From Pseudomonas sp. 7P_10.2_Bac1 (GTDB lineage Bacteria > Pseudomonadota > Gammaproteobacteria > Pseudomonadales > Pseudomonadaceae): a DNA stretch of 64,000 nucleotides. The notes beneath the pieces are model-generated. The model was given only the letters and a program-made list of their open reading frames with translations. It did no database searches and was not told the DNA's origin. A program made the translations under genes and the position numbers. Position 1 is the stretch's first letter, and every line of letters begins with the position of its first letter. Shown piece after piece: positions 1 through 11,654 of this stretch. Location: NCBI RefSeq assembly GCF_025465935.1, contig NZ_JANLNV010000051.1, positions 1 to 64,000 of the forward strand, written 5' to 3'.

Positions 1-174
1 TGTTTGACAAAAGTGCCTCGCCGTAAGGGCGAAACCCGTAGATCGCCATAGCGCATCAGATGAATATGTACGCCGACACACCAACAGCGCGTTGCGCCAA
101 ATCACAACCTGCACCAGTTCCTAAGTGGAATAGGTCTGCGCCCTCAAAAGATACATAGAAGGCAGGAACCTGAA

Positions 175-588
175 TCAGCCAGGCATGCAGGTGAAGTCAG
201 CAGTGTGTGCCACTTCCTTGCCGCTGGCATCTTCAAGGGTTGCACTCACATGCGTACCCAGGCTCGACTCAACCAGCTTGTAGCGCTCGCCCGCCTTGAA
301 ATTCTGGTAGTTGACATTGCCCTGGCAATCCACCTGGTTCTGATCACCGCTCGGGTCTTCAAACAAGGTCACGTCCAGACGGTGAGCACCGGGGGTGACT
401 TCAAAGTAACGACCGTCATTGATGTTCTTGCCGTCTACACGTTCGGCCATCAGGTCGCCGCTACCACCTTCTTCTTGCAGACCAATCCAGGCCTCGCCCG
501 GGTCTTGCTTGGGCATAGGTCCGGCACAGGCGGTCAGCAGTAAGGCCAGGCTCAGAGTAGGAATCAGCAGCAGTGGTTTAAGGTTCAT
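175..588 (-). CDS. Small outer-membrane-type lipoprotein, unknown function
   Basis: A 137-residue predicted lipoprotein. The start at 588 is preferred over an upstream in-frame start because it puts a classic signal peptide first: MNLKPLLL, a hydrophobic core, then the lipobox LLTAC with the lipidated cysteine at about residue 21. The mature part is hydrophilic. It contains a segment, YFEVTPGAHRLDVTLF, that recalls PEGA-type beta-sandwich pieces ('V.PG.H.L.V'), and two further cysteines, in QVDCQG and near the C-terminus in FTCMPG, that could form a disulfide. It stands alone, divergent from the efflux operon. The cellular role is unknown; envelope localisation is inferred from the signal only. 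Confidence 0.8.
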   Translation of the reverse strand: MNLKPLLLIPTLSLALLLTACAGPMPKQDPGEAWIGLQEEGGSGDLMAERVDGKNINDGRYFEVTPGAHRLDVTLFEDPSGDQNQVDCQGNVNYQNFKAGERYKLVESSLGTHVSATLEDASGKEVAHTADFTCMPG

Positions 589-812
589 TTCGGTATGCCT
601 CGCACATGAAACCAAAGAGTCCGACCGGCCAATAGTCAACCCGTCGATTGGTCTCAAGCTTGGCGCCGAATGACGGGCAAGCCCAATGAATCAAGGTGAA
701 GGGAGTTTAAGGACATTACTAACGGAACCTTCATGTTGGTGAAAGCTGAAAGTTAAGATCCGGCGGTAAGACTGCCCGTGTTTGCAATTTTCACTCCTTC
801 GGAGGTTCAGGC

Positions 813-3800
813 ATGCTCGGGCTGGTAAAGACCGCACTGCACAAGCCCTACACGTTTGTCGTGTTGGCGATTTTCATCTGCATCATAGGGCCGCTGGCTG
901 CTCTGCGAACCCCCACTGATGTGTTCCCTGACATTGGTATTCCGGTGGTTGCCGTGGTGTGGCAGTACACCGGGCTCTCCCCCGCCGATATGGCGGGCCG
1001 AGTCATTTACACTTATGAACGATCGTTAAGTACCACGGTTAACGATATCGAACACATCGAGTCGCAATCTTTACCCGGCATGGGGATCGTGAAGATCTTC
1101 TTCCAGCCAGGTGTCGATATTCGTACTGCGAACGCGCAAGTGACCGCTGTGTCACAAACCGTGCTCAAACAAATGCCACCGGGCATTACCCCACCGCTGA
1201 TTCTCAACTACAGCGCGTCGACGGTGCCCATTCTGCAAATGGCGTTTTCCAGCCCGACGCTCTCGGAAGCCAAAATCCGTGACCTGGTGCAGAACAACAT
1301 CCGCCTGCCGCTGAGCGCCCTGCCCGGCCTGGCCTTGCCTACGCCCATGGGCGGCAAGCAGCGCCAGATTACCCTCGACCTCGATCCGCAGGCTCTGGCG
1401 GCGCAAGGGTTGTCGGCACAAGACGTGGGCAATGCGCTGGCCGCCCAAAACCAGATCATTCCGGTGGGTACGGCAAAGCTCGGCACGTTTGAATACACGG
1501 TCATGTTGAACAACAGCCCGACAGCGATCGACGAGTTGAACAACATGCCGATCAAAACCGTTGATGGCGCTGTGATCACGATCGGTCAGGTGGCGCACGT
1601 CCGTGACGGGTCGCCACCGCAAACCAACATTGTGCGGGTGGACGGTCAACGCGCGGTGCTGATGCCCGCCCTGAAAAACGGCAATATTTCGACCCTGTCG
1701 ATCATTGATGGCATCCGCCAGATGATGCCGCGTATCTATGAAACCTTGCCGCCTTCGCTGAAAACCTCCTTGCTGGGCGACGCATCGGTCTTCGTTAAGC
1801 AGTCGGTCGGCAGCGTGGCTCAGGAAGGGATTATTGCGGCCTTGCTCACCAGCGCCATGATTCTGTTGTTCCTCGGCAGCTGGCGTTCAACCCTGATCAT
1901 TGCCGTGTCGATTCCACTGGCGGTGCTCTCGGCGATTGCCCTGCTGGCTGCCACCGGGCAAACCCTGAACGTCATGACGCTCGGAGGGCTGGCGTTGGCG
2001 GTGGGGATTTTGGTGGACGATGCGACGGTTACCATCGAGAACATCAACTGGCACCTTGAACAAGGCAAGGCGGTGCGCAAAGCGATTCTCGATGGTGCCA
2101 AACAGATCGTCGGCCCGGCGTTTGTCTCGCTGCTGTGTATCTGCATCGTGTTTGTACCGATGTTCATGTTGCAGGGGATTGCCGGTTACCTGTTCCGTCC
2201 GATGGCGCTGTCGGTGATTTTTGCCATGGGCAGTTCTTTCATCCTGTCGCGGACCCTGGTGCCGACGATGGCGATGTTCCTGCTCAAGCCTCACAAGCCG
2301 GAACAAGGGCCAGGGCATCATCCAGAAGATGGCTATATCAACCACCACGAGGGCGATCAGCATACTCAGAACCACTCGGCACCGGTGCGTGCGCTGCTGA
2401 ATTTCCAGCAAGGGTTTGAACGTCGCTTCTCGGCCGTGCGGGACGCCTACTACGGCATGCTGGAACTGGCGCTGGCCAATCGCAAACGCTTTTTGCTCGG
2501 TTTCATGGCCTGTGTGCTGGCTTCATTTACGCTGCTGCCAACCCTGGGCCAGGACTTTTTCCCGGCCACTGACGCCGGGGCCATGGCCCTGCATGTGCGT
2601 TTACCGCTGGGTACGCGGATCGAAGAAAGTGCGGCGGCATTTGACCATATCGAATCGCGCATTCGCGAAATTGTCCCGCCGGAACAACTGGACACCATCA
2701 TCGATAACATCGGTATTCCGTTGAGCGGTATCGACATGGCCTACAGCAGTACCGGCACGGTCGGCCCGCAAGATGGTGATATTCAAGTCACTCTCAAGCC
2801 CGGCCACAGCCCAACGGCAGATTACGTGAAGCGCTTGCGTGAAGCCCTGCCCGAAAGTTTCCCCGGTACTCAGTTTGCGTTTGAGCCAGCGGACATCAGT
2901 ACCCAGATTCTCAACTTCGGGGCCCCTGCGCCGCTGGACGTGAAGATCTCCGGTCGCGACGATGCGTCCAACCGGGCCTACGCACTGGAGCTGCAACGCC
3001 GCCTGGAACATGTTCCTGGGATTACAGACCTGCGTATCCAGCAGTCGGTGGGCTACCCGTCACTGCAAGTGAATGTCGATCGGGAACGCGCCAATGGCCT
3101 GGGCATCACCGAACGTGACGTCACCAACAGCATGGTCGCCTCTTTGGCGGGCAGCTCCCAAGTGGCGCCAACCTTCTGGCTGAACCCGCAGAACGGGGTG
3201 TCTTATGGCGTGGTTGCAGCGACGCCGCAATACCGTCTGGACAGCTTGCCAGCACTCGAAGCCCTGCCCGTCACCGGCAGCAACGGTCAGTCGCAAATCC
3301 TCGGCGGTCTGGCGACCATTAGCCGGGTGGATAGCCCGGCAATCGTCACCCACTACAACATCCAGCCAACCCTGGATCTGTACGCCAACATTCAGGGCCG
3401 CGACTTGGGCTCCGTGGCCGCCGATGTACAGAAAGTCATTGATGGTGCATCTGACCTTCGCCCTAAAGGCGCGATCATCAGCCTGCATGGTCAGATTGAC
3501 GCCCTGCATGAAGCCTTCAGCGGTTTGAGCTTTGGTCTGCTGGGTGCGGTGGTGCTGATTTACCTGCTGATTGTGGTCAACTTCCAGTCTTGGCTTGACC
3601 CGTTTGTGATCATCACCGCCCTGCCCGCTGCCTTGGCCGGGATCGTGTGGATGCTGTTCATCAGTGGTACATCGTTGTCCGTCCCGGCGCTGACCGGCGC
3701 CATCTTGTGTATGGGGGTGGCCACCGCCAACTCGATTCTGGTGGTGAGCTTCTGTCGAGAGCGATTGGCCGTACACGGCGACGCCCTCAAAGCCGCACTC

Positions 3801-4037
3801 GAAGCAGGCTACACACGCTTCCGTCCGGTGTGCATGACCGCTCTGGCGATGATGATCGGCATGCTGCCGCTGGCTATTTCAGAAGAACAGAACGCCCCGC
3901 TCGGACGCGCCGTGATTGGTGGTCTGATGCTGGCAACCGTCGCCACCCTGCTCTTCGTGCCCGTGGTGTTCAGCCTGGTGCACGGTCGTAAAAAAAATAG
4001 CGCTGCCGCTGCTGGAGAAACTACCCATGTCGTCTGA
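813..4037 (+). CDS. RND efflux transporter permease (HAE1/AcrB-like)
   Basis: Inner-membrane proton-driven RND pump, 1074 residues, close to the usual AcrB/MexB size. The start has GGAGG at 801-805, 8 bases upstream. The N-terminal first helix (FVVLAIFICIIGPLAALRTPTDVFPDI) is typical of the family. The TM4 proton-relay pair is visible in AVGILVDDATVTIENI (Asp-Asp). Two large periplasmic loops follow TM1 and TM7, and the second membrane half has GAVVLIYLLIVVNFQSW. Unusual is a histidine-rich cytoplasmic stretch at about residues 494-522, between TM6 and TM7 (PHKPEQGPGHHPEDG, then NHHEGDQHTQNH): seven His in under 30 residues. It is the first gene of an RND-MFP-OMF operon, whereas most Pseudomonas Mex operons start with the MFP. 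No adjacent regulator is present, so substrate and control are unknown. Confidence 0.95.
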   Translation: MLGLVKTALHKPYTFVVLAIFICIIGPLAALRTPTDVFPDIGIPVVAVVWQYTGLSPADMAGRVIYTYERSLSTTVNDIEHIESQSLPGMGIVKIFFQPGVDIRTANAQVTAVSQTVLKQMPPGITPPLILNYSASTVPILQMAFSSPTLSEAKIRDLVQNNIRLPLSALPGLALPTPMGGKQRQITLDLDPQALAAQGLSAQDVGNALAAQNQIIPVGTAKLGTFEYTVMLNNSPTAIDELNNMPIKTVDGAVITIGQVAHVRDGSPPQTNIVRVDGQRAVLMPALKNGNISTLSIIDGIRQMMPRIYETLPPSLKTSLLGDASVFVKQSVGSVAQEGIIAALLTSAMILLFLGSWRSTLIIAVSIPLAVLSAIALLAATGQTLNVMTLGGLALAVGILVDDATVTIENINWHLEQGKAVRKAILDGAKQIVGPAFVSLLCICIVFVPMFMLQGIAGYLFRPMALSVIFAMGSSFILSRTLVPTMAMFLLKPHKPEQGPGHHPEDGYINHHEGDQHTQNHSAPVRALLNFQQGFERRFSAVRDAYYGMLELALANRKRFLLGFMACVLASFTLLPTLGQDFFPATDAGAMALHVRLPLGTRIEESAAAFDHIESRIREIVPPEQLDTIIDNIGIPLSGIDMAYSSTGTVGPQDGDIQVTLKPGHSPTADYVKRLREALPESFPGTQFAFEPADISTQILNFGAPAPLDVKISGRDDASNRAYALELQRRLEHVPGITDLRIQQSVGYPSLQVNVDRERANGLGITERDVTNSMVASLAGSSQVAPTFWLNPQNGVSYGVVAATPQYRLDSLPALEALPVTGSNGQSQILGGLATISRVDSPAIVTHYNIQPTLDLYANIQGRDLGSVAADVQKVIDGASDLRPKGAIISLHGQIDALHEAFSGLSFGLLGAVVLIYLLIVVNFQSWLDPFVIITALPAALAGIVWMLFISGTSLSVPALTGAILCMGVATANSILVVSFCRERLAVHGDALKAALEAGYTRFRPVCMTALAMMIGMLPLAISEEQNAPLGRAVIGGLMLATVATLLFVPVVFSLVHGRKKNSAAAAGETTHVV

Positions 4038-5193
4038 TCAAAAACCTTCGCGCAAGCGCTTGATGCTTCTCGGTATCGGAGGTCTGACCCTGGCCGCGCT
4101 ACTGGTCGCTAATGGCCTGGCAGCCCGCAGCCGCCACGAACATGCTGTTACGCAATGGACTGAAGCGGCTGCCGTACCGATTGTTAACGTGTTCAAACCC
4201 TCACAGAACGCCAATGGCGACACGTTACGCTTGCCGGCTCACCTGGACGCCTGGAGCACGGCGCAGATTCACGCCCGGGTGAGTGGCTACCTGAAAAGCT
4301 GGAACTCTGATATCGGCAGCAAGGTGCAGGCAGGCCAGGTGCTGGCGGTAATCGACAGCCCCGACCTTGATCAGCAACTGGCGCAAGCCCACGCTCATAT
4401 GCTGCAAGAGCAAGACAACGCCCGACTCGCGGCCACCACAGCAGTGCGCTGGAAAAACCTGGTGGACAGCCACTCGGTATCGCGTCAGGAGGCCGACGAA
4501 AAGGTGTCCAATGCTGCTGCCGCCAAGGCCAATGCCCAGGCCGCTGAAGCTGATTACGCACGCCTGTCCAGTCTTGAAGACTACAAAACCATCCGTGCGC
4601 CTTTTACCGGCACCATCACCGCGCGTCACACCGACATTGGGCAGTTGATCAAGGCCGACACGGACAGCGACGCCGAACTGTTCGAGATCGCCGACACGCA
4701 CCAACTGCGCTTGTACGTGCCGGTGCCACAAAACTATGCCAGCGTGATTCGTCCTGGCATGACCGTGCAACTCACCGTGCCCGAGCACCCAGGGCAAACG
4801 TTCAATGCCACCCTGATCGGCGACTCGACTTCGGTTGATCGGCGTTCGGGCACACTGACCGCACAATTTGTTGCGCAAAACCCCAACGACGCTCTGCTGC
4901 CCGGCGACTACGCCGAAGCAGCCCTGACGATACCGGCGGACACCCACGGCGTGAGCATTCCGGCCAGCTCGCTGATCTTCCGCGCCCAAGGGACCCAAGT
5001 GGCCGTACTGGACAGTGCGCAACACGTGCACTTGCAGGACATCCATATCGGCATGGACCTGGGTGACAAGCTGGTTATCGACCAGGGCCTGAAACCGACC
5101 GACACAGTCATTGATAACCCGCCAGATTCCTTGCGGGACGGCGACTCGGTCAAACTTGCCGATGCGGGAGCTGCTCATGTCGCCAAAACTTAA
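4027..5193 (+). CDS. RND efflux periplasmic adaptor (membrane fusion protein)
   Basis: HlyD/MexA-type adaptor, 388 residues, which would bridge the pump at 813 and the outer-membrane channel at 5177. The start lies 11 bp inside the pump gene, which indicates translational coupling. An N-terminal membrane anchor (LMLLGIGGLTLAALLVANGLA) has no lipobox cysteine, so it is probably a signal-anchor rather than a lipoprotein. The lipoyl/barrel-sandwich half is seen in VSGYLKSWNSDIGSKVQAGQ and RAPFTGTITARHTDIGQLI, flanking an alpha-hairpin rich in Ala and Gln (about residues 115-185). The beta-barrel and membrane-proximal domains follow. Family assignment is secure; substrate is not deducible. Confidence 0.93.
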   Translation: MSSDQKPSRKRLMLLGIGGLTLAALLVANGLAARSRHEHAVTQWTEAAAVPIVNVFKPSQNANGDTLRLPAHLDAWSTAQIHARVSGYLKSWNSDIGSKVQAGQVLAVIDSPDLDQQLAQAHAHMLQEQDNARLAATTAVRWKNLVDSHSVSRQEADEKVSNAAAAKANAQAAEADYARLSSLEDYKTIRAPFTGTITARHTDIGQLIKADTDSDAELFEIADTHQLRLYVPVPQNYASVIRPGMTVQLTVPEHPGQTFNATLIGDSTSVDRRSGTLTAQFVAQNPNDALLPGDYAEAALTIPADTHGVSIPASSLIFRAQGTQVAVLDSAQHVHLQDIHIGMDLGDKLVIDQGLKPTDTVIDNPPDSLRDGDSVKLADAGAAHVAKT

Positions 5194-6595
5194 ACGCAGC
5201 GCCTTGCTGTTGGCACTGGCGCTGCAAGGTTGCTCCCTGGCGCCGACCTACAAACCGCCCGTGCTGGACCTGCCGCAGCATTACCGCGAACAGACCAGCG
5301 ATGGTCCGTGGCACAGCGCGCAACCGGCGGACAACCTGTCGCCACAATGGTGGCGGGTGTACCACGATGAGCGCTTGAACGACCTGCAACAGCGTCTGCT
5401 AAAAGCCAACCCGGATCTTGCGGCAGCGCTCGCGCACTTTGATGCGGCGCAGGCCTATGCCAGCCAGTTGCATGCCGGGTTGTTCCCGCAGATCACCGCC
5501 AGTGAACAAACCTTGCGCCAGCGGCAATCGGACCACCGTCCGCTGCGCGGCAGCAGCCAGCCGTCGGTGTACAACAGCAATACCGCTGGCTTTGCGCTGA
5601 CGTTCGACCTGGACCTGTGGGGTAAAATCCGCAACCAGGTGGCTGCCGGTGACGCGCAGGTCCAGGCCTCGGCCGACGACCTGGCGGTGGCGCGCTTGAG
5701 CTTGCAGAAACAACTGACCAGCCTGTACGTGCAACTGGACGGCCTGGATGCGCAAAGCCGCATCCTGTCCACATCGCTGGACGATTTCAGGCAGGCACTG
5801 GACCTGACCAAGGCTCGTTACCAAGGGCAGATCGCCTCGGAAATGGACCTGACCCGGGCGCAAAACCAACTGGCCCAGGCCGAGGCCCAACTGGACGATG
5901 TACGCGGACAGCGCAACCTGACCGAGCATGCGATTGGTGAACTGGTAGGCGAACCCGCCAGCCAGTTCCAACTGGCCGCCCGCACAGAGACATTAAGCCT
6001 GCCGCAGCAACCTCAGGCCTTGCCCAGCACCCTGCTGCAACGTCGGCCTGACATCGCCGCAGCAGAGCGCCGTGTATTTGCCGCCAACGCACAAATCGGT
6101 GTGGCCAAGGCGGCTTGGTATCCGGACTTCAGCCTGACCGGCTTTTTTGGCGGGCAGACTCAGGGCGTAGGCAACTTGCTGGCTTCGGGTAACCACTTAT
6201 GGGCGCTTGGGCCGCTGGTAAACTTACCGATTTTTGACGGCGGGCGTCTCGATGCCCAAGAGCGTCAGGCCAAGGCTGAGTTCGAAGAAGCGTCTGCGCA
6301 CTACCGCAGCCAGGTGCTGCGCGCCGTGCGTGAAGTCGAAGACAACCTGGCGCAGTTGCGTGATTTGCAACAGGAAAGCCTCGATGAACAAGCGGCCGCC
6401 AATGCCGCGCAACATACCCAGACCCTGGCCACCAACAGCTATGAAGCGGGTGCGGTGAGCTATCTGGATGTGGTGACGGCGCAAACTGCAGCGTTGCAGG
6501 CCGAGCGCCAGGTACAAGCTATTCGTACCCGTCAGTTGCAGGCCAGTGTAGGGCTGTTGACCGCGTTGGGCGGCGGTTGGGAGGGCCAGCAGTAG
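5177..6595 (+). CDS. Outer membrane efflux channel lipoprotein (OprM/NodT family)
   Basis: TolC-like outer-membrane factor, 472 residues. The start at 5177 is chosen over an upstream in-frame ATG because it has GGAG at 5167-5170 and begins a lipoprotein signal: MSPKLKRSALLLALALQGC, lipobox LQGC. It overlaps the adaptor gene by 17 bp. Two OEP repeats of long coiled-coil segments are visible, for example QSRILSTSLDDFRQALDLTK in the first half and DNLAQLRDLQQESLDEQAAA in the second. The family motif LLQRRPDIAAAERRVFAANA and the barrel piece WYPDFSLTGFFGG are present. It completes a self-contained tripartite efflux operon. A strong inverted repeat follows at 6701-6730. Confidence 0.94.
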   Translation: MSPKLKRSALLLALALQGCSLAPTYKPPVLDLPQHYREQTSDGPWHSAQPADNLSPQWWRVYHDERLNDLQQRLLKANPDLAAALAHFDAAQAYASQLHAGLFPQITASEQTLRQRQSDHRPLRGSSQPSVYNSNTAGFALTFDLDLWGKIRNQVAAGDAQVQASADDLAVARLSLQKQLTSLYVQLDGLDAQSRILSTSLDDFRQALDLTKARYQGQIASEMDLTRAQNQLAQAEAQLDDVRGQRNLTEHAIGELVGEPASQFQLAARTETLSLPQQPQALPSTLLQRRPDIAAAERRVFAANAQIGVAKAAWYPDFSLTGFFGGQTQGVGNLLASGNHLWALGPLVNLPIFDGGRLDAQERQAKAEFEEASAHYRSQVLRAVREVEDNLAQLRDLQQESLDEQAAANAAQHTQTLATNSYEAGAVSYLDVVTAQTAALQAERQVQAIRTRQLQASVGLLTALGGGWEGQQ

Positions 6596-6700
6596 GCAGA
6601 TTGCGATGAGCCATGGATGGCGCTGTTTGCCAAAAGGGACACGCCACAAGAGCTAAACGGCAATGTACCCAAAATGGCCTTGCGCTCAGGTTCCCTCGTG

Positions 6701-6730
6701 CCGCGACGGGCCATCCATGGCCCGTCGCGG
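6701..6730. terminator. Perfect 13-bp stem-loop between convergent genes
   Basis: The left arm CCGCGACGGGCCA (6701-6713), a 4-base loop TCCA and the right arm TGGCCCGTCGCGG form a perfect hairpin. It lies between the converging efflux operon and the pyrimidine amidase gene. There is no T-run on either side, so it may be a bidirectional Rho-assisted or weak intrinsic terminator; the position supports this more than the sequence does. Confidence 0.5.
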
Positions 6731-6745
6731 CTCTCCCTAAGGGCT

Positions 6746-6768
6746 GCGAGGCAAGCTCGCTCCTACAG
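6746..6768. repeat. Single REP unit
   Basis: GCGAGGCAAGCTCGCTCCTACAG is one unit of the REP family that appears as inverted pairs at 14304, 32862, 49411, 52144 and 57579. Here it is a lone unit, directly after the stop of the amidase gene at 6771. Confidence 0.75.
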
Positions 6769-6770
6769 GT

Positions 6771-8048
6771 TCAGGAATGCTGTGACGCCACGGTTTGCGA
6801 CGCCGCCAGCATCGCTTTGAGCAACACCGCGCACCCCGCCGCCAGGTCTTTGGGATCGGCATTTTCGATTTCGTTATGGCTGATGCCATTTTCACACGGC
6901 ACAAAGATCATGCCCGCCGGGCCCAGTTCAGCGAGGAAGATTGCGTCGTGCCCTGCCCCGCTGACGATGTCCATGTGGCTAAGCCCTAAATCTTGCGCTG
7001 CATTGCGCACGGCCTTGACGCAGTCCGCGTTGAAGTACAGCGGCGGGAAATCGGCCGTGGGGGTCAGTTCGAAACTCAGGCCATGTTTAGCACACGTCGT
7101 CTCAATCACTTCGCGAACGTCGCTGATCATCGAGTCCAGACGCTCGGGCTCCAGATGACGGAAGTCCAGGGTCATGCGCACCTCGCCCGGTATCACGTTG
7201 CGCGAGCCAGGGTACGCTTGCAGGCAACCCACGGTGCCGCAGGCATGTGGCTGATGCCCCAGGGCCGCTTGGTTGACGGCCGCAACCACAGCCGCAGCGC
7301 CGACAAGGGCGTCTTTGCGTAGGTGCATCGGGGTCGGCCCGGCATGCGCTTCGACGCCGCGCAGGTTAAGGTCGAACCATTTTTGACCAAGGGCACCTAG
7401 CACCACGCCAATGGTTTTATGTTCATCTTCCAGGATCGGCCCCTGTTCAATGTGTGCCTCGAAATAGGCGCCTACCGGGTGGCCACTGACTTTTCGGCTA
7501 CCCGCATAGCCGATGGCATTCAGCGCTTGGCCAACGGTCACGCCTTGGGCGTCGGTCTTGGCCAGGGTTTCTTCCAAAGTGAATTTTTCGGCAAACACCC
7601 CCGAGCCCATCATGCATGGGGCAAAGCGCGAGCCTTCTTCATTGGTCCACACCACCACTTCGATCGGCGCTTGGGTCTCGATATTCAGGTCATTGAGGGT
7701 GCGCAGCACTTCGACCCCGGCCAGCACGCCGAAGCAGCCATCAAATTTGCCGCCTGTGGGTTGGGTGTCGATGTGGCTGCCGGTCATCACGGGCGGCAGA
7801 TTCGGATTGAGCCCAGGGCGGCGGGCGAAGATGTTGCCCACAGCATCGACACTCACGCTACACCCGGCGTCTTCACACCAGCGCACGAACAGGTCGCGGG
7901 CCTGACGGTCCAGATCGGTCAGGGCCAGGCGACACACCCCGCCCTTGACCGTGGCGCCCAATTTCGCCAGTTCCATGAGAGAGGCCCACAGGCGTTCGCC
8001 ATTGATCGACTGTGCGCGTTGCTGCTGAAGGTGTTGTGCTGCGTTCAT
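6771..8048 (-). CDS. Zn-dependent hydantoinase/carbamoylase amidase (beta-ureidopropionase type)
   Basis: M20-family amidohydrolase, 425 residues, expected to hydrolyse N-carbamoyl-beta-alanine (or N-carbamoyl-beta-aminoisobutyrate) to the beta-amino acid, CO2 and ammonia, the last step of reductive pyrimidine breakdown. Metal-site motifs are visible: MTGSHIDTQPTGGKFDG (His and Asp ligands), VVWTNEEGSRFAP (Glu), FEAHIEQGPILE, and HDA in SGAGHDAIFLAELGP. The start is supported by GAGGAAATAAC just upstream. It lies downstream of, and in the same direction as, the NCS1 permease (28 bp gap) and divergent from dihydropyrimidinase. An N-carbamoyl-L-amino-acid hydrolase is the alternative within this family; the neighbours favour the pyrimidine role. 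Confidence 0.88.
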   Translation of the reverse strand: MNAAQHLQQQRAQSINGERLWASLMELAKLGATVKGGVCRLALTDLDRQARDLFVRWCEDAGCSVSVDAVGNIFARRPGLNPNLPPVMTGSHIDTQPTGGKFDGCFGVLAGVEVLRTLNDLNIETQAPIEVVVWTNEEGSRFAPCMMGSGVFAEKFTLEETLAKTDAQGVTVGQALNAIGYAGSRKVSGHPVGAYFEAHIEQGPILEDEHKTIGVVLGALGQKWFDLNLRGVEAHAGPTPMHLRKDALVGAAAVVAAVNQAALGHQPHACGTVGCLQAYPGSRNVIPGEVRMTLDFRHLEPERLDSMISDVREVIETTCAKHGLSFELTPTADFPPLYFNADCVKAVRNAAQDLGLSHMDIVSGAGHDAIFLAELGPAGMIFVPCENGISHNEIENADPKDLAAGCAVLLKAMLAASQTVASQHS

Positions 8049-8076
8049 TGTTATTTCCTCAGGCAGTTTTCTTGGG

Positions 8077-9570
8077 TCAAATCGAACTTTTTGCCGCCGC
8101 CGCTTGCGGGCTGCTCATGCGACATAAGCCGTAGTAAATCGCGGCACCGAGCAACGATCCGGTAAACCAGCCGTAGTCGTAGAACCAGCTGAAAGCACTG
8201 CTGCCCAGTGACAGCAAGGTCAAGACCACCGGCACGCCGAAAGCGATAAAACCGTTCCAGTTCCAGGCCGGATACACACCGTCGCGGTAGAGCCCGGCAA
8301 GGTCGAGTTTTTGCTGACGGATGATGAAATAGTCGACCACCATGATCCCGGCTATCGGCCCCAGCAAGCTGGAATAGCCCAGCAACCAGTTGGAGTACAC
8401 GGTTTCCAGGCTGACGTCCGACACCAGCAAGCCGAGCTTTTTGAGCAGTTCGTGGGCCATCAACGCAAGCCCTACCAGGCCGGTCAGGATCACCGCCGTG
8501 GTGCGGTTGATCAGCTTGGGGGCAATGTTCTGGAAGTCATTGGTGGGTGACACGATATTGGCCGCGGTGTTGGTGGATAAGGTGGCGATGATGATCAACG
8601 CCATGGCCAACGCGACCCACACAGGGCTCTGGATATGACCGATCAGGCTGACGGGATCAGAGACAGTCACGCCGACCAGTTTTTGCGACGCGGCAGTCAT
8701 GATCACGCCCAATGCGGCGAACAGGAACATGGTCAACGGCAAGCCAAAAATCTGTCCAAGGATCTGGTCTTTCTGGCTTTTGGCGTAACGGCTGAAGTCT
8801 GGAATATTCAGTGATAACGTCGCCCAAAACCCCACCATCGCCGTCAAACCGGCGAAGAAATAGCCATACACGCTGGCCCCTTCGGGGCGCTTTGGCGGTT
8901 GGGCCAGCAGTTCGGTCATCGACACATTCGGCAAAGCCCATACCAGCAACCCCAGGCCCACCAGCACCAACAGCGGCGCAGACAGGGTTTCAAGCCATTT
9001 GATCGATTCGGCACCGCGCAGTACCACCCACAGGTTGAGCACCCAGAACATCATGAAACCGAGGACTTCGCCGGTCCCGCCCAGGCTTTTCCACCCCTCG
9101 AATACCGACCCCAGAAACAGGTGGATGGCCAGGCCGCCAAACAGGGTCTGGATCCCGAACCAGCCACAAGCCACCAAGGCCCGGATCAAGCACGGCACGT
9201 TGGAGCCCAGGATGCCGAATGAAGAACGCAGCAGGACCGGAAACGGAATGCCGTATTTGGTCCCAGCAAAAGCGTTGAGCGTCAGTGGAATCAACACCAC
9301 GATATTGGCCAGCAAAATCGCCAGCAGCGCTTCGCCCACCGATAGCCCGAAGTAAGCGGTCAATACCCCACCCAGGGTGTAGGTCGGCACGCAGATTGAC
9401 ATGCCGACCCACAGCGCGGTGATGTGCCACTTGTTCCAGGTGCGTTCATGGACGCGGGTGGGGGCAATGTCGTGGTTGTAACGGGGGCTGTCGAGCACTT
9501 CAGGCCCGGCTTCCAGCTCGTACAAACCATTGCGTTCGGTGACGTGGGATCGGCTCGGTTGCATGCTCAT
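8077..9570 (-). CDS. NCS1 family nucleobase:cation symporter
   Basis: Twelve-helix inner-membrane permease, 497 residues, of the nucleobase:cation symporter-1 family (uracil, thymine, allantoin, hydantoin and similar substrates). The NCS1 N-terminus is clear: RYNHDIAPTRVHERTWNKWHITALWVG, then VLLRSSFGILGSNVPCLIRALVACGWFGIQT. Two in-frame ATGs stand four bases apart in the start (MSMQ); either could be used. Its position between the amidase and dihydropyrimidinase genes suggests uptake of a pyrimidine base or dihydropyrimidine feeding this pathway. The precise substrate cannot be read from the sequence. Confidence 0.9.
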   Translation of the reverse strand: MSMQPSRSHVTERNGLYELEAGPEVLDSPRYNHDIAPTRVHERTWNKWHITALWVGMSICVPTYTLGGVLTAYFGLSVGEALLAILLANIVVLIPLTLNAFAGTKYGIPFPVLLRSSFGILGSNVPCLIRALVACGWFGIQTLFGGLAIHLFLGSVFEGWKSLGGTGEVLGFMMFWVLNLWVVLRGAESIKWLETLSAPLLVLVGLGLLVWALPNVSMTELLAQPPKRPEGASVYGYFFAGLTAMVGFWATLSLNIPDFSRYAKSQKDQILGQIFGLPLTMFLFAALGVIMTAASQKLVGVTVSDPVSLIGHIQSPVWVALAMALIIIATLSTNTAANIVSPTNDFQNIAPKLINRTTAVILTGLVGLALMAHELLKKLGLLVSDVSLETVYSNWLLGYSSLLGPIAGIMVVDYFIIRQQKLDLAGLYRDGVYPAWNWNGFIAFGVPVVLTLLSLGSSAFSWFYDYGWFTGSLLGAAIYYGLCRMSSPQAAAAKSSI

Positions 9571-11597
<2,027 letters not shown>

Positions 11598-11654
11598 GCA
11601 CAAAACCACTGCCCGTCAGAGGCAGACGCTTCCCACAACCGTGAGGCAATTACT

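Noticed and set aside
1..174. Possible gene end at the left edge (frames around GGGCGAAACCCG)
   Set aside because: A short GC-rich inverted repeat is present, but no frame is convincing on either strand.
205..543. Plus-strand frames over the lipoprotein gene, and many similar long frames opposite real genes
   Set aside because: They are shadows of high-GC coding DNA on the other strand, lack start signals and give low-complexity proteins rich in Arg, His or Pro.
6701..6730. CRISPR-like or IS-end palindrome
   Set aside because: Single copy hairpin between convergent genes; no spacer array, no transposase, no target duplication.
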